From assembly GCA_900754445.1 (NCBI GenBank), contig CAAECW010000064.1, positions 1 through 13,790 of the forward strand: DNA of 13,790 bases, given 5' to 3'. This document shows, piece by piece, positions 12,997-13,790 of this stretch. How positions within the stretch are numbered: position 1 is the first letter of the stretch; each line of letters begins with the position of its first letter. This DNA comes from an uncultured Collinsella sp. (GTDB lineage Bacteria > Actinomycetota > Coriobacteriia > Coriobacteriales > Coriobacteriaceae). The notes under the pieces were generated by a model. It ran no database searches. It saw only the letters and a program-made list of their open reading frames with translations, and was not told the DNA's origin. A program made the position numbers and the translations under genes.

Positions 12997-13503
12997 ATGT
13001 GCGATGAAACCATCACCCTTCGCCCGCACGAGCCCGGCGGTGACCCGGCGGAGCCGGCAGACGCACCCGAGGCGTTCAACGAAGACGACCGGCTAGCCAA
13101 GCACATCCTCAATAACCTGGGCTTTTTCGGCCATTACTTGCACTTTCACGGTGGAGGTGTGTCCGGCAAGGCACCCATCATCTGCCTGCTCGCCAAACAG
13201 CCCGGCGGCGAGATGTCGCAGCAAGAGCTCGGCATGCACTTTGACCTTAAGCCGGGATCGCTTTCCGAAATCCTATCCAAACTCGAGGTCAACGGTCTTA
13301 TCGAGCGCAGCCGCAATCCCAAGGATCGGCGACAGCTCACCATCCACCTGACCGAGATCGGCTGGAAAAAGGCCCGCATCGATCAGGCAGCCCGCATCCA
13401 TTTTAGGGAGCAGGCATTTAGTGCACTCACGCCCGATGAGCGTAAGAACCTCGCCGAGATGCTCGAGAAAATCCGCGTAACCTGGGAGGAACTGGATGAT
13501 TAA
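12997..13503 (+). CDS. MarR-family transcriptional regulator
   Basis: This is a winged-helix repressor of 168 residues. The first 30 residues are an acidic, Pro-rich tail. The helix-turn-helix lies at about 72-98 (EMSQQELGMHFDLKPGSLSE), and the wing carries the MarR signature NPKDRRQLTIHLTEIG at 107-122. The C-terminal helix (about 143-166) should complete the dimer interface. The ATG at 12997 follows GGAG at a rather long 12-base spacing; no better start exists. The stop codon overlaps the next gene by 8 bases (ATGATTAA). A regulator of this type joined to an ABC exporter usually represses it until an exported compound binds; that is family knowledge, not shown here. Confidence 0.93.
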   Translation: MCDETITLRPHEPGGDPAEPADAPEAFNEDDRLAKHILNNLGFFGHYLHFHGGGVSGKAPIICLLAKQPGGEMSQQELGMHFDLKPGSLSEILSKLEVNGLIERSRNPKDRRQLTIHLTEIGWKKARIDQAARIHFREQAFSALTPDERKNLAEMLEKIRVTWEELDD

Positions 13504-13790
13504 AACCCTTATGGGCAGCATCCGCGATTACATGAAGGTCACGATCGCCACGCCGCTGCTGGTGCTTGGCGAGGTAATCTGCCAGATGATGATCCCGTTT
13601 ATCACCGCCGACATGATCGACGCCATCAAGGACGGCACCGCCGTTACCGAGATGCTGCCCACCGCCGGCCTTCTCGTACTCATCGCGCTGACGTCACTCG
13701 CCTTTGGCGCCGCAGCTGGCATCACCTGCAGCCATGCCAGCTGCGGCTTTGCCAAGAACCTGCGTCGCGACCTGTTCTACAAGATCCAGA
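13496..13790 (+). CDS. ABC exporter, membrane/ATPase subunit (partial, 5' end)
   Basis: This is the first 98 codons of a type-IV (B-family) ABC exporter, cut by the right edge of the window. Two hydrophobic segments are visible (about 18-38 and 56-78). The sequence then enters the first coupling-helix region with FAKNLRRDLFYKIQ, typical of exporters with fused membrane and ATPase domains. The ATG at 13496 follows GGGAGG with 6 bases of spacing and overlaps marR by 8 bases. By analogy with marR-ABC-ABC operons a second half-transporter probably follows outside the window. The ATPase domain is not visible, so this call rests on the N-terminus and context. Confidence 0.85.
   Translation, partial: MIKTLMGSIRDYMKVTIATPLLVLGEVICQMMIPFITADMIDAIKDGTAVTEMLPTAGLLVLIALTSLAFGAAAGITCSHASCGFAKNLRRDLFYKIQ

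Overview
The window looks like chromosomal DNA of a high-GC Gram-positive gut actinomycete. A Collinsella-like member of the Coriobacteriia is my best guess. The grounds are the codon and base bias, the actinobacterial style of the proteins, and a dispersed palindrome with the core CAAAGGGACTGTCCCTTTG that I associate from memory with Collinsella. This placement is inference; no rRNA or other phylogenetic marker beyond prfA is present. Thirteen genes are supported, one of them cut by the right edge, and no gap between genes exceeds 300 bases.

Left part (1-6945, all minus strand): prfA (release factor 1) stands alone at the left. Next comes a compact polar amino-acid ABC importer operon, transcribed as binding lipoprotein, permease with an unusually long N-terminus, then ATPase. 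It is followed after 72 bases and a hairpin by an M20 metallopeptidase of the CPS1/PM20D1 type, so uptake and hydrolysis of an amino-acid conjugate or peptide may be linked. A strong intrinsic terminator at 5940-5980 separates this operon from an upstream aldose-1-epimerase-like gene.

Middle (7059-9922): a single-pass membrane protein of unknown function on the minus strand is divergent from a plus-strand pair, a DHA1-type MFS exporter (probably starting at TTG) and a low-molecular-weight tyrosine phosphatase. The 260-base divergent gap holds a 65-base inverted-repeat element and one copy of the dispersed palindrome.

Right part (10040-13790): an AAA ATPase with a C-terminal DUF4143-type domain (minus strand) is AT-richer than its neighbours. 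Its promoter lies inside three direct repeats with an exact 33-base period. The gene and these repeats are bracketed by two same-orientation copies of the palindrome. Then come a pyridoxal/pyridoxamine-kinase-like gene overlapping a small Cys-rich TIGR04076-type gene by 8 bases (minus strand) and, divergent from it, a marR-ABC exporter operon. That operon has a clear TTGACA/TAGATT promoter and a well-formed inverted-repeat operator.

Two window-wide signals stand out. Ten of the 13 complete or inferred stop codons seen are TAG, three are TAA and none is TGA, which is unusual for high-GC DNA. Two families of dispersed perfect palindromes (four copies of one, two of the other) sit in the intergenic gaps. 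The least explained structure is the 33-base repeat array over the AAA/DUF4143 promoter.
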